NCBI RefSeq assembly: GCF_004363955.1
Contig: NZ_SNZR01000013.1
Span: 868,001-932,000, forward strand
DNA length: 64,000 bases
Reading direction: 5' to 3'
Origin: Enterovirga rhinocerotis
GTDB taxonomy: Bacteria > Pseudomonadota > Alphaproteobacteria > Rhizobiales > Beijerinckiaceae
Shown here: one piece after another, positions 24,881 to 34,551 of the stretch
Layout: the number at the start of each line of letters is the position of its first letter
Numbering within the stretch: the first letter of the stretch is position 1
Notes under the pieces: model-generated
Told to the model about the DNA's origin: nothing
Seen by the model: only the letters and a program-made list of their open reading frames with translations
Database searches by the model: none
Program-made: the position numbers and the translations under genes

Positions 24881-25551
24881 TTACGAGTCGGCGGGCGCCA
24901 GGTCCGCGTCCGTGAGCTCCTGGAGGTCGGCGAGGCTGATGCCGGGAATCATGTCCCGGACCTTGAAGCCGCCCGGGGTGACGTCGAGGGTCGCGAGGTT
25001 GGTGTAGACGCGCGTGACAGAGCCGAGGGCCGTCAGCGGGTAGGAGCATTGCCGCACGAGACGCGGCCGCCCTTCCTTCGTCGTATGCTCCATCGCGATC
25101 CAGACGCGCTTGGCCCCGACGGCGAGGTCCATCGCCCCGCCCACGGCTGGCGCCGTGTCCTCGGCCGATGTCGCCCAATTGGCGAGATCGCCGTTATCCG
25201 CCACCTCGTAGGCGCCGAGCACGCAGAGATCGAGATGGCCGCCGCGAATGACGCTGAAGCTGTCGGCGTGATGGATGTAGGCCCCGCCGGCGCGAAGCGT
25301 CACATACTGCTTGCCGGCATTGATCAGCCACGGGTCGACCGCGTCGGGCGACGGGGCGGGACCGACCCCGAGGATGCCGTTCTCGGAATGGAAGATCACC
25401 TCCCGCTCGGCCGGGACATGGTCCGCGACGAGCGTCGGAATGCCGATGCCGAGATTGACGAACCAGCCTTCCGGGATGTCGTTCGCGATCCGCTGCGCCA
25501 TCTCGCGGCGGTTATGGGGCGTCCAGGGCCGGTCGGTCTGCGGTTGCGCGC

Positions 25552-25555
<4 letters not shown>
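24881..25555 (-). CDS. CoA-transferase subunit B (3-oxoacid/3-oxoadipate type)
   Basis: 224 residues of family I CoA-transferase beta subunits. The catalytic Glu sits in S-E-N-G-I-L-G near 57, preceded by V-N-L-G-I-G-I-P-T near 34, and G-G-A-M-D-L-A-V-G-A near 141 is as in PcaJ/ScoB. It overlaps subunit A by ATGA, so the two are made together as a heteromer. It would activate a 3-oxo acid by CoA from succinyl-CoA. Whether the substrate is 3-oxoadipate cannot be decided, since no other beta-ketoadipate genes are linked. Confidence 0.95.
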
Positions 25556-26232
<677 letters not shown>

Positions 26233-26562
26233 GCGCAACCTCCGCGCGCGGGGCGCGCAGCCTCGTGCCTCATCCGGCCCTCGCCCACGGGCGTGATCGG
26301 ACCTCCGGCGGCTACGCTTCGGGTCGTCGACAAAGCCTGCACACGTTCCTCCGAGGTTTCGCTTCCGGCGAAATCCAACGGTCCGCAGAGCGGACAAAGG
26401 TCCATTAAACGGACCATATGGAGGTGTCAAGCGACGCGGTCGCGAGGCACGGTCTTGCTCGAAACCTCAAAAGCGGGCATGAATCCGGACGGTTCACACC
26501 TCCGGCTCCTCCGTCGAGCCCGCGACGTTCGTTCCGCGGTACGGAGCTGAAAAGAAAGCAGA
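26233..26562. other. Divergent control region of module B (330 bases)
   Basis: It separates the CoA-transferase operon from the IclR gene. It holds the two GTCC-N7-GGAC palindromes at 26381-26414 and a 6-bp inverted repeat TTTCGC/GCGAAA at 26357-26373. The stretch around 26396-26425 is AT-rich compared with its surroundings, as expected for promoters. No gene is supported inside. Confidence 0.55.
26381..26414. promoter_or_regulatory. Two adjacent IclR-type operators (GTCC-N7-GGAC)
   Basis: GTCCGCAGAGCGGAC at 26381-26395 and GTCCATTAAACGGAC at 26400-26414 have the same arm spacing, with centres 19 bases apart, close to two helical turns. This suits cooperative binding of an IclR dimer pair. 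They lie between the CoA-transferase operon and the IclR gene, so autoregulation plus control of the operon is the simplest reading. Confidence 0.7.
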
Positions 26563-27351
26563 ATGGAGCGCTCGACCAATCCTCCGAGGAGCACCGAGCG
26601 GGACCCGGAATTCGTCGAGGCCCTCGCGCGCGGCCTGAATGTGATCGGGGCCTTCAACCGCGACCGCCGCCGCATGACCCTGTCCGAGGTCGCCAAGCAC
26701 ACCGACCTGAGCCGGGGCACGGCACGCCGGCTCCTGCACACGCTGCGCGCCCTCAACTTCGTCGATACCGACGGGCGGCTGTTCTGGCTCACCCCGAAGG
26801 TGCTGAATTTCGGCGACGCCTATACGGCCACCCTGGGTTTGGGCGACCCCGCGCGCACGGCGCTGCAGGAGGTCACCGAGACGCTCGGCGAATCCTCCTC
26901 GATCGCGGTGCTGGAAGGCGGCGAGGTCGTCTATGTCGCGAGGGTCGAGGTGCGACGGCTTTATTCGTCGGGCATCCATGTCGGCACGCGCCTGCCGGCG
27001 CATTGCAGCTCCCTCGGCCGCGTCCTGCTCGCCAGCCTCGAGGACCGCGAGATCGCCGATTGGCTGGACCGCCATCCGCTCACGAAGCGCACGCCGCGCA
27101 CGGTCACGGACCCCGCGCTCCTGATCGAGAAGCTGCAGGAGGTGCGGCAGCAGGAATTCGCCATGATCGACGGCGAACTCGAGGTCGGCATCCGCTCGAT
27201 GGCCGTGCCCGTGCTCGGCCGGACGGGCCGCATCGTGGCGGCGCTGAACGCGAGCACCTCGACGGCGCGCGGGTCGCTGGACGTGATGCGGAAGAAGTTT
27301 CTGCCCGTGCTCCGGGCAGCGTCCCGGAAGATCTCCCAGAGCCTGGAATAG
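26563..27351 (+). CDS. IclR-family transcriptional regulator, PcaR/PobR-like (module B)
   Basis: 262 residues. The winged helix (about 17-80) includes F-V-E-A-L-A-R-G-L-N-V-I-G-A-F and M-T-L-S-E-V-A-K-H-T-D-L-S-R-G-T-A-R-R-L-L. The opening resembles PcaR/PcaU/PobR regulators of protocatechuate and 4-hydroxybenzoate catabolism. The effector domain has R-L-P-A-H-C-S-S-L-G-R-V-L-L-A. Genes opposite encode a 3-oxoadipate-type CoA-transferase and an enol-lactonase-like hydrolase, which supports an aromatic-acid or related inducer. Operators next to it are probably its own. Confidence 0.95.
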   Translation: MERSTNPPRSTERDPEFVEALARGLNVIGAFNRDRRRMTLSEVAKHTDLSRGTARRLLHTLRALNFVDTDGRLFWLTPKVLNFGDAYTATLGLGDPARTALQEVTETLGESSSIAVLEGGEVVYVARVEVRRLYSSGIHVGTRLPAHCSSLGRVLLASLEDREIADWLDRHPLTKRTPRTVTDPALLIEKLQEVRQQEFAMIDGELEVGIRSMAVPVLGRTGRIVAALNASTSTARGSLDVMRKKFLPVLRAASRKISQSLE

Positions 27352-27369
27352 GCGAGACGTCCGGCCGCG

Positions 27370-28062
27370 CTAACGCGGCTGGACGAAGATGTTCACCTCG
27401 AGATCGGCATCGGCGCCGTCGACGGGATCGGTCGCGAATTCCTCGATGAAGGCGTCCTTGGCGACGATGTCCTTGGCCTCGAGATAGGTCGTGATCGTCT
27501 CGTAGGTGTTGTCGACGTCGTCGTAGGGGCCCTTGTGCACGAAGCGCCACGCCCTGCCGGCGGGCGTCGTGCCGAAGCGCATGTCCTTGGCGAGGTCGGC
27601 GGGCGGATTGGCCGGCGCCTCGGCGACCGGGATCATGGCCTCGAACCTGAAATTGTCGTCCGTCGTCTGCGTGTAGAGGACGATGGGGCGGCCGCGCGGC
27701 TCGATTCCGAGCCGTCCGAGCTCCTTCTCGATCCGCCCGAACGCCTCCTTCAGCGATTTGAGCCCCGAATCCCAGTCGCTCGATCCCGACAGGACGAGCG
27801 CCGGCTTCGCCGGCAGGACCACGTCGTCGACATTGGCGGGATCGCCGGGCTCCGCGAGCAGGGGCGGGCGTGAGGGCTTGGTCGGCGCTGCCGGCACGCC
27901 CGGACTGTCGGCCGGCGGGCTGGCGGGCGCCGGCGCCGCAGGCGGCTGGCTGCCCGTGGCCGATCCTTGAGCCAGGAGGGGCCCGGCGCCCAGAAGCGGC
28001 AGAGCCGGGGCCAGAAGGGCCGCCGTCAGGGCCACCGCGATCGATCGAGAAGCCGCACGCAT
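27370..28062 (-). CDS. Exported protein with GyrI-like small-molecule-binding domain
   Basis: 230 residues. A signal peptide (about 1-31, hydrophobic A/L-rich, ending L-L-A-Q) is followed by a Pro/Ala-rich linker to about 75. A C-terminal domain then reads like the GyrI/AraC-effector fold (R-P-I-V-L-Y-T-Q-T-T-D-D-N-F-R-F-E-A-M-I-P-V and W-R-F-V-H-K-G-P-Y-D-D-V). The fold usually binds small hydrophobic ligands. Here it should sit in the periplasm. It is convergent with the IclR gene and unrelated to the pathway as far as can be seen. Function unknown. Confidence 0.8.
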   Translation of the reverse strand: MRAASRSIAVALTAALLAPALPLLGAGPLLAQGSATGSQPPAAPAPASPPADSPGVPAAPTKPSRPPLLAEPGDPANVDDVVLPAKPALVLSGSSDWDSGLKSLKEAFGRIEKELGRLGIEPRGRPIVLYTQTTDDNFRFEAMIPVAEAPANPPADLAKDMRFGTTPAGRAWRFVHKGPYDDVDNTYETITTYLEAKDIVAKDAFIEEFATDPVDGADADLEVNIFVQPR

Positions 28063-28187
28063 CGATGGTCCTTTCGAGGCCGGGGCCCTCGCGACAGGAC
28101 CCGCGCCCTCCGATATAGGGGCTCCAACGAAATTGTTCCCGCGTTCGACGCACGAATTCGACGGGATCGAATCGCGATGGATGCCCC

Positions 28188-29093
28188 ATGAGTACCCTGG
28201 CAGACAGGCGCTATCTCAAGATGAATGGTCTCGGCAACGAGATCGTGGTCATCGACCTGCGCGGCGGGCGCGCCGAGATCTCGCCGGCCGAGGCGCGCGC
28301 CGTCGCCGGACAGGGGGAGAGCCGCTTCGACCAGCTCATGGCGATCCACGATCCGGTCACGGCCGGCACCGATGCGCGGCTCCTGATCTACAACACCGAC
28401 GGGTCGCGCTCCGGAGCCTGCGGCAACGGCACGCGCTGCGTCGCCTGGGCGATGATGGAGGACGCTGCGGTCTCGCGCGGAACCATCCGCGCCGAGGGCA
28501 CGCTCGCCCTCGAAAGCGAGGCCGGCCTGCTCGAGGTGACCCGGCGAGGCCCGCTCTCGTTCACCGTCGATATGGGGCCGCCGCGCCTGCGCTGGGACGA
28601 GATCCCGCTCGCCGAGCCCTTTGCGGACACCCGCGCGATCGAGTTGCAGGTCGGCCCCATCGACGATCCGGTGCTGCACACGCCCTCGGTGGTCAGCATG
28701 GGCAACCCGCATGCGATCTTCTGGGTCGAGGACCCCGACGCCTATGATCTCGCGCGGCTCGGCCCGATGCTGGAGAACCATCCGATCTTCCCGGAGCGGG
28801 CCAACATCTCGCTCGCGGCCGTGCGCTCACGCGACCACATCGTGCTGCGGGTCTGGGAGCGCGGCGCCGGGTTGACCCGCGCCTGCGGCTCGGCGGCCTG
28901 CGCCGCCCTCGTCGCGGCCGCGCGCAAGCGGCTGACGGGGCGCGAGGCCACGGTGACGCTGCCGGGAGGCGATCTGCGGATCGCGTGGCGCGAGGAGGAC
29001 GGCCATGTCCTCATGACGGGGCCGGTCGAGCTCGAACATGACGGCGTGCTGGCGCCCGCCCTGTTCTCCGCGGCGGAAGCGGCGGCCGGGTGA
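28188..29093 (+). CDS. dapF: Diaminopimelate epimerase
   Basis: 301 residues. The two catalytic Cys regions are plain: [10 protein letters not shown] near 79 and [11 protein letters not shown] near 230, with M-N-G-L-G-N-E-I at the N-terminus. The enzyme interconverts LL- and meso-diaminopimelate for lysine and peptidoglycan synthesis in the cytosol. The second motif has S-A where T-G is most common, which keeps the catalytic Cys. The stop overlaps the GTG of mtaB. Confidence 0.98.
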   Translation: MSTLADRRYLKMNGLGNEIVVIDLRGGRAEISPAEARAVAGQGESRFDQLMAIHDPVTAGTDARLLIYNTDGSRSGACGNGTRCVAWAMMEDAAVSRGTIRAEGTLALESEAGLLEVTRRGPLSFTVDMGPPRLRWDEIPLAEPFADTRAIELQVGPIDDPVLHTPSVVSMGNPHAIFWVEDPDAYDLARLGPMLENHPIFPERANISLAAVRSRDHIVLRVWERGAGLTRACGSAACAALVAAARKRLTGREATVTLPGGDLRIAWREEDGHVLMTGPVELEHDGVLAPALFSAAEAAAG

Positions 29094-30331
29094 GCGTTTC
29101 GGTCCTGAATTTCGGCTGCCGTCTCAACGGGGCCGAAGGCGAGACGGTGAAGGGGCTGGCCGAGGCGGCCGGCCTCTCGGACGTCGTCGTCGTCAATACC
29201 TGCGCCGTCACGGCGGAGGCGGGCCGGCAGGCGGCACGCGCGATCAGGCGCGCCAGGCGCGAGCACCCGCAGGCGCGCATCGTCGCCACCGGCTGCGCCG
29301 TCGAGATCGAACCCGCCCGGTTCGCCGCCATGCCCGAGGTCGCCAATCTCGTCGGCAATGCCGAGAAGATGCGCGCCGGCATCTGGGCCGATCTCGGCGC
29401 AGGCGCACTCCCGCGCGCTGCGATGGGCGGGCTCGCGCAGCTGCGCGACGCTCCGGCGCCGGCGAGCGATGCCGGAGCGGGCCGCGTTCGCGCGTTCGTC
29501 GAGGTCCAGAACGGCTGCGATCATTCCTGCACCTTCTGCACCATCCCGGCCGGACGCGGCCGGTCGCGCTCCGTGCCGGTCCCGGCGGTGATCGAGGCGA
29601 TCGGCGTCGCCGTCGCCGGAGGCGCGCGCGAGGTCGTCCTGACCGGCGTCGACATCACGGCCTACGGCCAGGATCTCCCGCGGCCGACGCGTCTCGGCGG
29701 TCTCGTCAAGGCGATCCTCTCGGCCGTCCCCGAATTGCCGCGGCTGAGGCTGTCGTCGATCGATTCCGTCGAGGCGGACGACGACCTCCTCGATGCCCTC
29801 GCGACGGAGCCCCGGCTGATGCCGCATCTCCACCTCTCGCTCCAGGCGGGCGACGATCTCGTGCTGAAGCGGATGAAGCGTCGGCATGCCCGCGCGGACG
29901 CCATCGCCTTCTGCGAGGCCCTGCGCCGGGCGAGGCCGGGCATCGTGTTCGGGGCCGATCTGATCGCGGGTTTCCCCACCGAGAGCGAGGCCATGTTCGC
30001 CCGCTCGCTCGACCTCGTCGAGGAATGCGGCCTGACCTATCTGCACGTCTTCCCGTATTCGGCGCGTCCCGGCACCCCGGCAGCCCGCATGCCCGTGGTT
30101 GCGGAGACGGTGATCCGAGAACGCGCCGCGCGCCTTCGCGAAGCAGGCGCCGCATCGGTCACGCGCCACCTCGCCGCAGAGGTCGGGCAGCGCCGCCGGG
30201 TGCTGGTCGAAGGGAACGGCATGGGTCGCACCGAGACGTTCGCGCCGGTCTCGTTCGCGTCGGCCCCGCCGCGGGGCACGCTGGCGGACACGATGATCCG
30301 CGGACACGACGCCCGCGCGCTGCTAGCCTGA
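29090..30331 (+). CDS. mtaB: tRNA t6A37 methylthiotransferase (MtaB)
   Basis: 413 residues from a GTG overlapping the dapF stop. The N-terminal domain carries the first cluster Cys residues (F-G-C-R-L-N near 9, N-T-C-A-V-T near 38, T-G-C-A-V near 70). The radical SAM domain has C-D-H-S-C-T-F-C near 143, and the C-terminal part reads as a TRAM-like region. It adds the methylthio group to t6A37 in tRNAs that read ANN codons. The dapF-mtaB pairing is common in Alphaproteobacteria. Confidence 0.97.
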   Translation: MSVSVLNFGCRLNGAEGETVKGLAEAAGLSDVVVVNTCAVTAEAGRQAARAIRRARREHPQARIVATGCAVEIEPARFAAMPEVANLVGNAEKMRAGIWADLGAGALPRAAMGGLAQLRDAPAPASDAGAGRVRAFVEVQNGCDHSCTFCTIPAGRGRSRSVPVPAVIEAIGVAVAGGAREVVLTGVDITAYGQDLPRPTRLGGLVKAILSAVPELPRLRLSSIDSVEADDDLLDALATEPRLMPHLHLSLQAGDDLVLKRMKRRHARADAIAFCEALRRARPGIVFGADLIAGFPTESEAMFARSLDLVEECGLTYLHVFPYSARPGTPAARMPVVAETVIRERAARLREAGAASVTRHLAAEVGQRRRVLVEGNGMGRTETFAPVSFASAPPRGTLADTMIRGHDARALLA

Positions 30332-30559
30332 ACGGCTAGGTTGTCCCGGCAGCGTAATCGCGCAGGACAGTTGTCGACGAATTGCTATTAGACCTTTTAA
30401 CTCTTTCAGACTAGCTTTGCGGTTAGTCCTCTCATTCATGCGAGGGCTGGGTGTTGCCGCAAGACGGGCTGCGAAGATGAACGTCAGATTGCGGAGATCG
30501 TCCGCTATCCATGACGCTTGCTCTCCGGTCTCGGTCTGTCGGGGCGTCGGGGCCGGTTG
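30332..30559 (+). promoter_or_regulatory. AT-rich leader/promoter region of the GGDEF-EAL gene
   Basis: A 228-base region with a clear drop in GC around 30370-30440, the most AT-rich stretch nearby. It contains GACTA/TAGTC and CCTC/GAGG complementary arms near 30408-30450 that could fold locally. No match to a known riboswitch class is recognised. It is taken as the promoter and untranslated leader. Confidence 0.35.
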
Positions 30560-32854
30560 ATGACGGACGCCGCGCTGACCGTCACGGATGCGAGTGCGGC
30601 GCTGGTCGGCGCGGCGGGCTTGCTCGCGGCCCTTTGTGTCGTGCTGGCAGTCCTCGCCTGGAGGCGCGGTGCGCGGCTGAAGGCTCAAACCGAAACCTTG
30701 CGCCGTCTCGAAAGCGCGATCGAGACCATGTCGGACGGCTTCGTGCTGTGGGACGAGGACAGCCGCCTCGTTCTGAGCAACGAAGTCTACCGGAGCATGT
30801 ACGAGGTCAGTCGGCCCGTCCTGGTCCCCGGAGCCCGGTTCGGCGACATCATCCGCTGGGGAGCCGAGGCCGGCCAGTATCCGGAGGCCGAGGGGCGGAT
30901 CGACGAGTTCGTCGAATCGGTGATCGCGTTTCATCGCTCCGGGTCCCAGACCGCGGAACGGCTCCTGCATGACGGCCGCTGGATCCAGATCACCGAGCGC
31001 AAGATGGCGAGCGGGGGCACGGTCGGCATCCGCACGGACATCACGCCTCTCAAGTTGGCTCTGGCCGAACTCGCCGCCGCGAATGCGCGCGCCGAGGCTG
31101 CGGCGGCGGAGGCCAATGCCCGCAGCCAGGCGCTGCGCCAGCGCGACGAAGCGCTGGATTCCAGCCATGCGTTGTTCGAGGCGGCGCTCAACAACATGTC
31201 GCACGGCCTGACCATGATCGATGGCGCCGGACGCCTGATCGTCAGAAACCGCCAGTTCTGCGAACTCGTCGGTCTCGATGAGACGATGCTCGCTCCCGGC
31301 ATGACGGCCGAGGAGCTGCATCAGGCAATGGCGCGATCCGGCCTCCTCAGCGAGGCTGCCGTCGCGCAGATCTGGTCGGGCCATCGCGACCTCGCGGAGC
31401 ACGGCAACCCGATCGCCTTCGTGATCAACACCTTGGCCGGCCGGGCGATCGCCGTCACGCAGAGACCGCTCGATGGTGGCTGGGTCGCGATCTACGAGGA
31501 CATCACGAGACGGCGCGTGGTCGAGCGCCGGGTCCGCTTCCTGGCCCTCCACGACGACCTGACGAAGCTCCCGAACCGGATTCACTTCCGGAGCCGGCTC
31601 GAAGAGTTCATGCAGCGCAGCCGGCTTCAGGGCGGCTCCTTCGCATTGCTGTATCTCGACCTCGACCGCTTCAAGGGCGTCAACGACACCTACGGCCATC
31701 AGACGGGGGATTCGCTGCTGAGAGCGGTGGTGCGGCGGCTGCGGGCCTGCGTGCGGCCCGGTGACGTGATCGCGCGCCTCGGAGGCGACGAGTTCGCGAT
31801 CCTCCAGCCGCTGTCGGACGAGGACAATCGGCCTGAAATCCTCGGTCGGAACATCGTCGCCGCGATCGATCGCCCCTTCGACCTCCTCGGCCACCGGATC
31901 TCGATCGGCGCGAGCATCGGGATCGCGATCGTCGCCGACGGCCGCGTCGCCGATGCCGATCGGATCCTTCGGGAGGCGGATCTCGCGCTCTATCAGGCCA
32001 AGACGACCGGCCGGGGCACGTGCCTCGTCTACGAACCCGTACTCGAACAGACGCGCCGTCATCGGCTCGCTCTGGAGGCGGATCTGCGGCAGGCGATCGA
32101 GACGGGAGCGCTGTCGCTGAGGTATCAGCCGATCTTCGAGCTCGCGCATGGGCGCGTCTCCGGCTTCGAGGCTCTGGCGCGGTGGTACCATCCGGAGCGC
32201 GGCTGGATCTCCCCGGCCGAATTCGTGCCTCTCGCCGAGCAATCCGGCCTGATCGACGAGCTCGGCGCCTGGGTTTTGCGCAGGGCCTGCCGGGACATCT
32301 CGGGCTTCCCGGGCTCCCCCAAGGTCGCGGTCAACCTGTCGACGCAGCAACTGCGCTCCGAGGCGATCGTCGCCATCGTGGCGGATGCGCTCGCACAGAG
32401 CGGCCTTGCGCCCGAGCGCCTCGAACTCGAGATCACCGAGACGGCGCTTCTCACGGAAGTGCTCGGGACCGCCTCGCTGCTCAACAAGTTCCGGGAACTC
32501 GGCACGCATATCGTCCTCGACGATTTCGGCACGGGCTATTCGTCGCTCAGTCATCTGCGCAGCTTTCCGCTGAGCAAGATCAAGATCGATCAGAGCTTCG
32601 TGCGCGACATGGCCACCGACAAGCAAAGCTCCGCCATCGTCTCCTCCACCGTCGAACTGGCAGCGAAGCTCGGCATGCTGACGACGGTCGAGGGCGTCGA
32701 GACGGCGGAACTGCTGGATCTCGCCCGGTCGATGAACTGCACCGAGGCGCAGGGCTATCACCTCGGCCGCCCCGTCACGATCCTCGAGGCGGTGGAAATG
32801 CTCGACAAGAGGCTCGACACGGCCCGTTCGCGCCCCTTCCTGCGCTCGGTCTGA
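30560..32854 (+). CDS. PAS-GGDEF-EAL c-di-GMP turnover protein
   Basis: 764 residues from the ATG at 30560; a TTG fourteen codons upstream has no better site. One N-terminal membrane helix (about 12-33), two PAS-type segments (M-S-D-G-F-V-L-W-D-E-D near 58 and M-S-H-G-L-T-M-I-D-G near 213) joined by an Ala/Glu-rich coiled coil, then GGDEF and EAL domains. The GGDEF site is L-G-G-D-E-F with R-P-G-D as inhibitory site. The EAL domain has F-E-A-L-A-R-W, E-I-T-E-T, D-D-F-G-T-G-Y-S-S and K-I-D-Q-S-F-V, all needed for catalysis. Both activities look intact, so net effect cannot be predicted. Confidence 0.95.
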   Translation: MTDAALTVTDASAALVGAAGLLAALCVVLAVLAWRRGARLKAQTETLRRLESAIETMSDGFVLWDEDSRLVLSNEVYRSMYEVSRPVLVPGARFGDIIRWGAEAGQYPEAEGRIDEFVESVIAFHRSGSQTAERLLHDGRWIQITERKMASGGTVGIRTDITPLKLALAELAAANARAEAAAAEANARSQALRQRDEALDSSHALFEAALNNMSHGLTMIDGAGRLIVRNRQFCELVGLDETMLAPGMTAEELHQAMARSGLLSEAAVAQIWSGHRDLAEHGNPIAFVINTLAGRAIAVTQRPLDGGWVAIYEDITRRRVVERRVRFLALHDDLTKLPNRIHFRSRLEEFMQRSRLQGGSFALLYLDLDRFKGVNDTYGHQTGDSLLRAVVRRLRACVRPGDVIARLGGDEFAILQPLSDEDNRPEILGRNIVAAIDRPFDLLGHRISIGASIGIAIVADGRVADADRILREADLALYQAKTTGRGTCLVYEPVLEQTRRHRLALEADLRQAIETGALSLRYQPIFELAHGRVSGFEALARWYHPERGWISPAEFVPLAEQSGLIDELGAWVLRRACRDISGFPGSPKVAVNLSTQQLRSEAIVAIVADALAQSGLAPERLELEITETALLTEVLGTASLLNKFRELGTHIVLDDFGTGYSSLSHLRSFPLSKIKIDQSFVRDMATDKQSSAIVSSTVELAAKLGMLTTVEGVETAELLDLARSMNCTEAQGYHLGRPVTILEAVEMLDKRLDTARSRPFLRSV

Positions 32855-32951
32855 CGTGACCTGACCGCCGTGCGGCTGCCGGGGCGATCTGCTATGCCAC
32901 CCTCGCGTGATCCCTCGGTGCGAGGCTCGGAATGCGGACAGGTTGGGGCGG

Positions 32952-33470
32952 ATGAGCGAAGCTGCATTCCGGCAGGCGCTCGGTGAATTCGCGACGGGGG
33001 TTGCCGTCGTCACGGCCCGCGGCAAGGACGGCGACGATGTCGGGATGACGATGAGTTCGTTCAACTCCGTCTCGCTCGATCCGCCGCTCGTCCTGTTCAG
33101 CGTGAGCCGAAGCGCGAGGAGCCTGCCGGCGATGCTCGAGGCGGGGGGATACGCTGTGAACGTGCTCGCGCGGGACCAGGAGGGGATCGCCCAGCGGTTC
33201 GCCCGCACGCTCGGTGACAAGTGGGAGCGTGTCCGCACGAGCCTCGGCCATGCCGAGGCTCCCCTGATCGCGGGGGCGCTGGCCCATTTCGAATGCGAGC
33301 CCTACGCCCATCACGACGGCGGGGACCACGTCATCTTCGTCGCCCGCGTGCTGCGGCACAGCGTGCATCCGGGCCCGAAGGAGCCGCTTCTCTTCTTCCG
33401 CCGCCGCTATCGGGGCCTCGACGAGGCCCGTGACGAGGACGCGCCGGACAATCCTTCGCCGATCCTGTGA
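32952..33470 (+). CDS. Flavin reductase (NADH:FMN type)
   Basis: 172 residues of the split-barrel flavin reductase family: F-R-Q-A-L-G-E-F-A-T-G-V-A-V-V-T near 5, G-M-T-M-S-S-F-N-S-V-S-L-D-P-P-L-V near 32 and the G-D-H-V-I-F-V-A-R-V segment near 132 with its flavin-site His. It supplies reduced FMN or FAD to a partner monooxygenase such as the HpaB group. No monooxygenase gene is adjacent, so the partner lies elsewhere. GGGGCGG precedes the ATG. Confidence 0.92.
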   Translation: MSEAAFRQALGEFATGVAVVTARGKDGDDVGMTMSSFNSVSLDPPLVLFSVSRSARSLPAMLEAGGYAVNVLARDQEGIAQRFARTLGDKWERVRTSLGHAEAPLIAGALAHFECEPYAHHDGGDHVIFVARVLRHSVHPGPKEPLLFFRRRYRGLDEARDEDAPDNPSPIL

Positions 33471-33482
33471 CGGCTCGACGCG

Positions 33483-34388
33483 CTAGGCCAGGCTGCGCTC
33501 CGCCTCGTCGACGAAACGGGGATCGATGTAGCTCTCGGCGCTGAGCTTCGCCCGGCCGGGTAGGGCGCGGATGAGCGCGGAGACGTCGATCAGCGCCTGC
33601 ACCGCCGCGACGCTCGCCCGGGCGTCGGGCGGGAAGATCTCCGCCTCGACCATCTCGTCCCAGGCGAAGTCCGCGTGCTCGGCCGAGAGGTCCGCTTCCG
33701 CCGCGGCGATGGCGCGCGAGGCCTCCTTGTTGGCGCGCAGCCAGCGATGGGCCTCGATATAGGCGCGCAGGAAGGCGACGACGGTCTCCCGGTGGGCCGA
33801 GGCCCAGGCCATGTCGACATTGACGGAGGTGAACTGGAAATCGGGAAAGAGCGCGCGCGGGGAGCCGAGATCGGAATAGCCCTGCTCGATGGCGATCCGG
33901 TTCATGGGGGCGCCCTGGAGCCCGGCATCGATCTCGCCCGATTGCAGCATCCGCCAGCGCGCGAGGATGGGGCCGACCGGAAGCAGCGTGTAGTCGTCCG
34001 GATAGCGCAGCCCGTGGCGCGCCAGCAGTTCCATGACCAGCGAGGACGATCCGGCCTGGATCGAGGAGACGCCGATCCGTGCGCCTCGGAGTTCGGGGAT
34101 CGAACCGATTCCCGCCCTGGCGATCAGCGAGAAGGGCAGCCGGTTGACGTTGCCGGCGACGATGGCGAGCCGGCCGCCGCGCTCGCGCTCGAGGATCACG
34201 TTCTCGGTGACGCCGAGATCGATATCGAGCTCGCCCGCCGCGAGCCGGCGCGTGACCTCGTCGATGCCCTCGATCAGATGCAGCTCGACCTCGAGGCCCT
34301 CGCGCGCGAAGAAACCCCGATGCTGCGCCGCCCAGAGCGGCATGTTGAAATAGTTGCGCGACACCGCGCCGACGCGAAGCTTCGTCAT
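33483..34388 (-). CDS. ABC-type (NMT1/SsuA-like) substrate-binding protein without a signal peptide
   Basis: 301 residues with the SsuA/ThiY fold pattern: L-R-V-G-A-V-S-R-N-Y-F-N-M-P-L-W-A-A-Q near 4, G-E-L-D-I-D-L-G-V-T-E near 52, and R-G-A-R-I-G-V-S near 99. The first residues are M-T-K-L-R-V-G and already belong to the fold. No Sec or Tat signal and no usable upstream start is visible, so it may act in the cytosol as a sensor or enzyme. It is convergent with the flavin reductase and has no permease or ATPase neighbours. Confidence 0.88.
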   Translation of the reverse strand: MTKLRVGAVSRNYFNMPLWAAQHRGFFAREGLEVELHLIEGIDEVTRRLAAGELDIDLGVTENVILERERGGRLAIVAGNVNRLPFSLIARAGIGSIPELRGARIGVSSIQAGSSSLVMELLARHGLRYPDDYTLLPVGPILARWRMLQSGEIDAGLQGAPMNRIAIEQGYSDLGSPRALFPDFQFTSVNVDMAWASAHRETVVAFLRAYIEAHRWLRANKEASRAIAAAEADLSAEHADFAWDEMVEAEIFPPDARASVAAVQALIDVSALIRALPGRAKLSAESYIDPRFVDEAERSLA

Positions 34389-34448
34389 GGCGTCCTCCCC
34401 GCTCCTTCGATGGAGCGGGGCCGGGCGGGTGTAAATCCCCGGCGGAGG

Positions 34449-34542
34449 CCGCTCACCCCGGCGAAGGCCGGGGTCCAGCAGGAACCGGTGGCGCGATGTC
34501 GGGGCCGGGGGCTGGTTCCCGACTTTCGTCGGGATGAGCGGG
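34449..34542. repeat. Inverted-repeat element (two ~31-bp arms)
   Basis: The left arm (34449-34479) reads CCGCTCACCCCGGCGAAGGC and on; the right arm (34511-34542), on the other strand, reads CCGCTCATCCCGACGAAAGT and on. The arms agree at most positions over about 30 bases and enclose 31 bases. Each arm also holds its own hairpin (CCCCGGCGAAGGCCGGGG; CCCGACGAAAGTCGGG). This type is abundant between genes in Alphaproteobacteria. It lies just after the stop of the amidase gene. Confidence 0.75.
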
Positions 34543-34551
34543 GAGCGGCTC

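Noticed and set aside
30332-30559. A c-di-GMP riboswitch upstream of the GGDEF-EAL gene
   Set aside because: The gene context is tempting, but no GEMM-type conserved core could be recognised; only short local pairings are present.
30323-33238. A 971-codon open frame on the minus strand
   Set aside because: It lies fully antisense to the GGDEF-EAL and flavin reductase genes, whose motifs are unmistakable. Its translation is Arg/Asp/Gly-rich without any domain. Long antisense frames are expected in GC-rich DNA.
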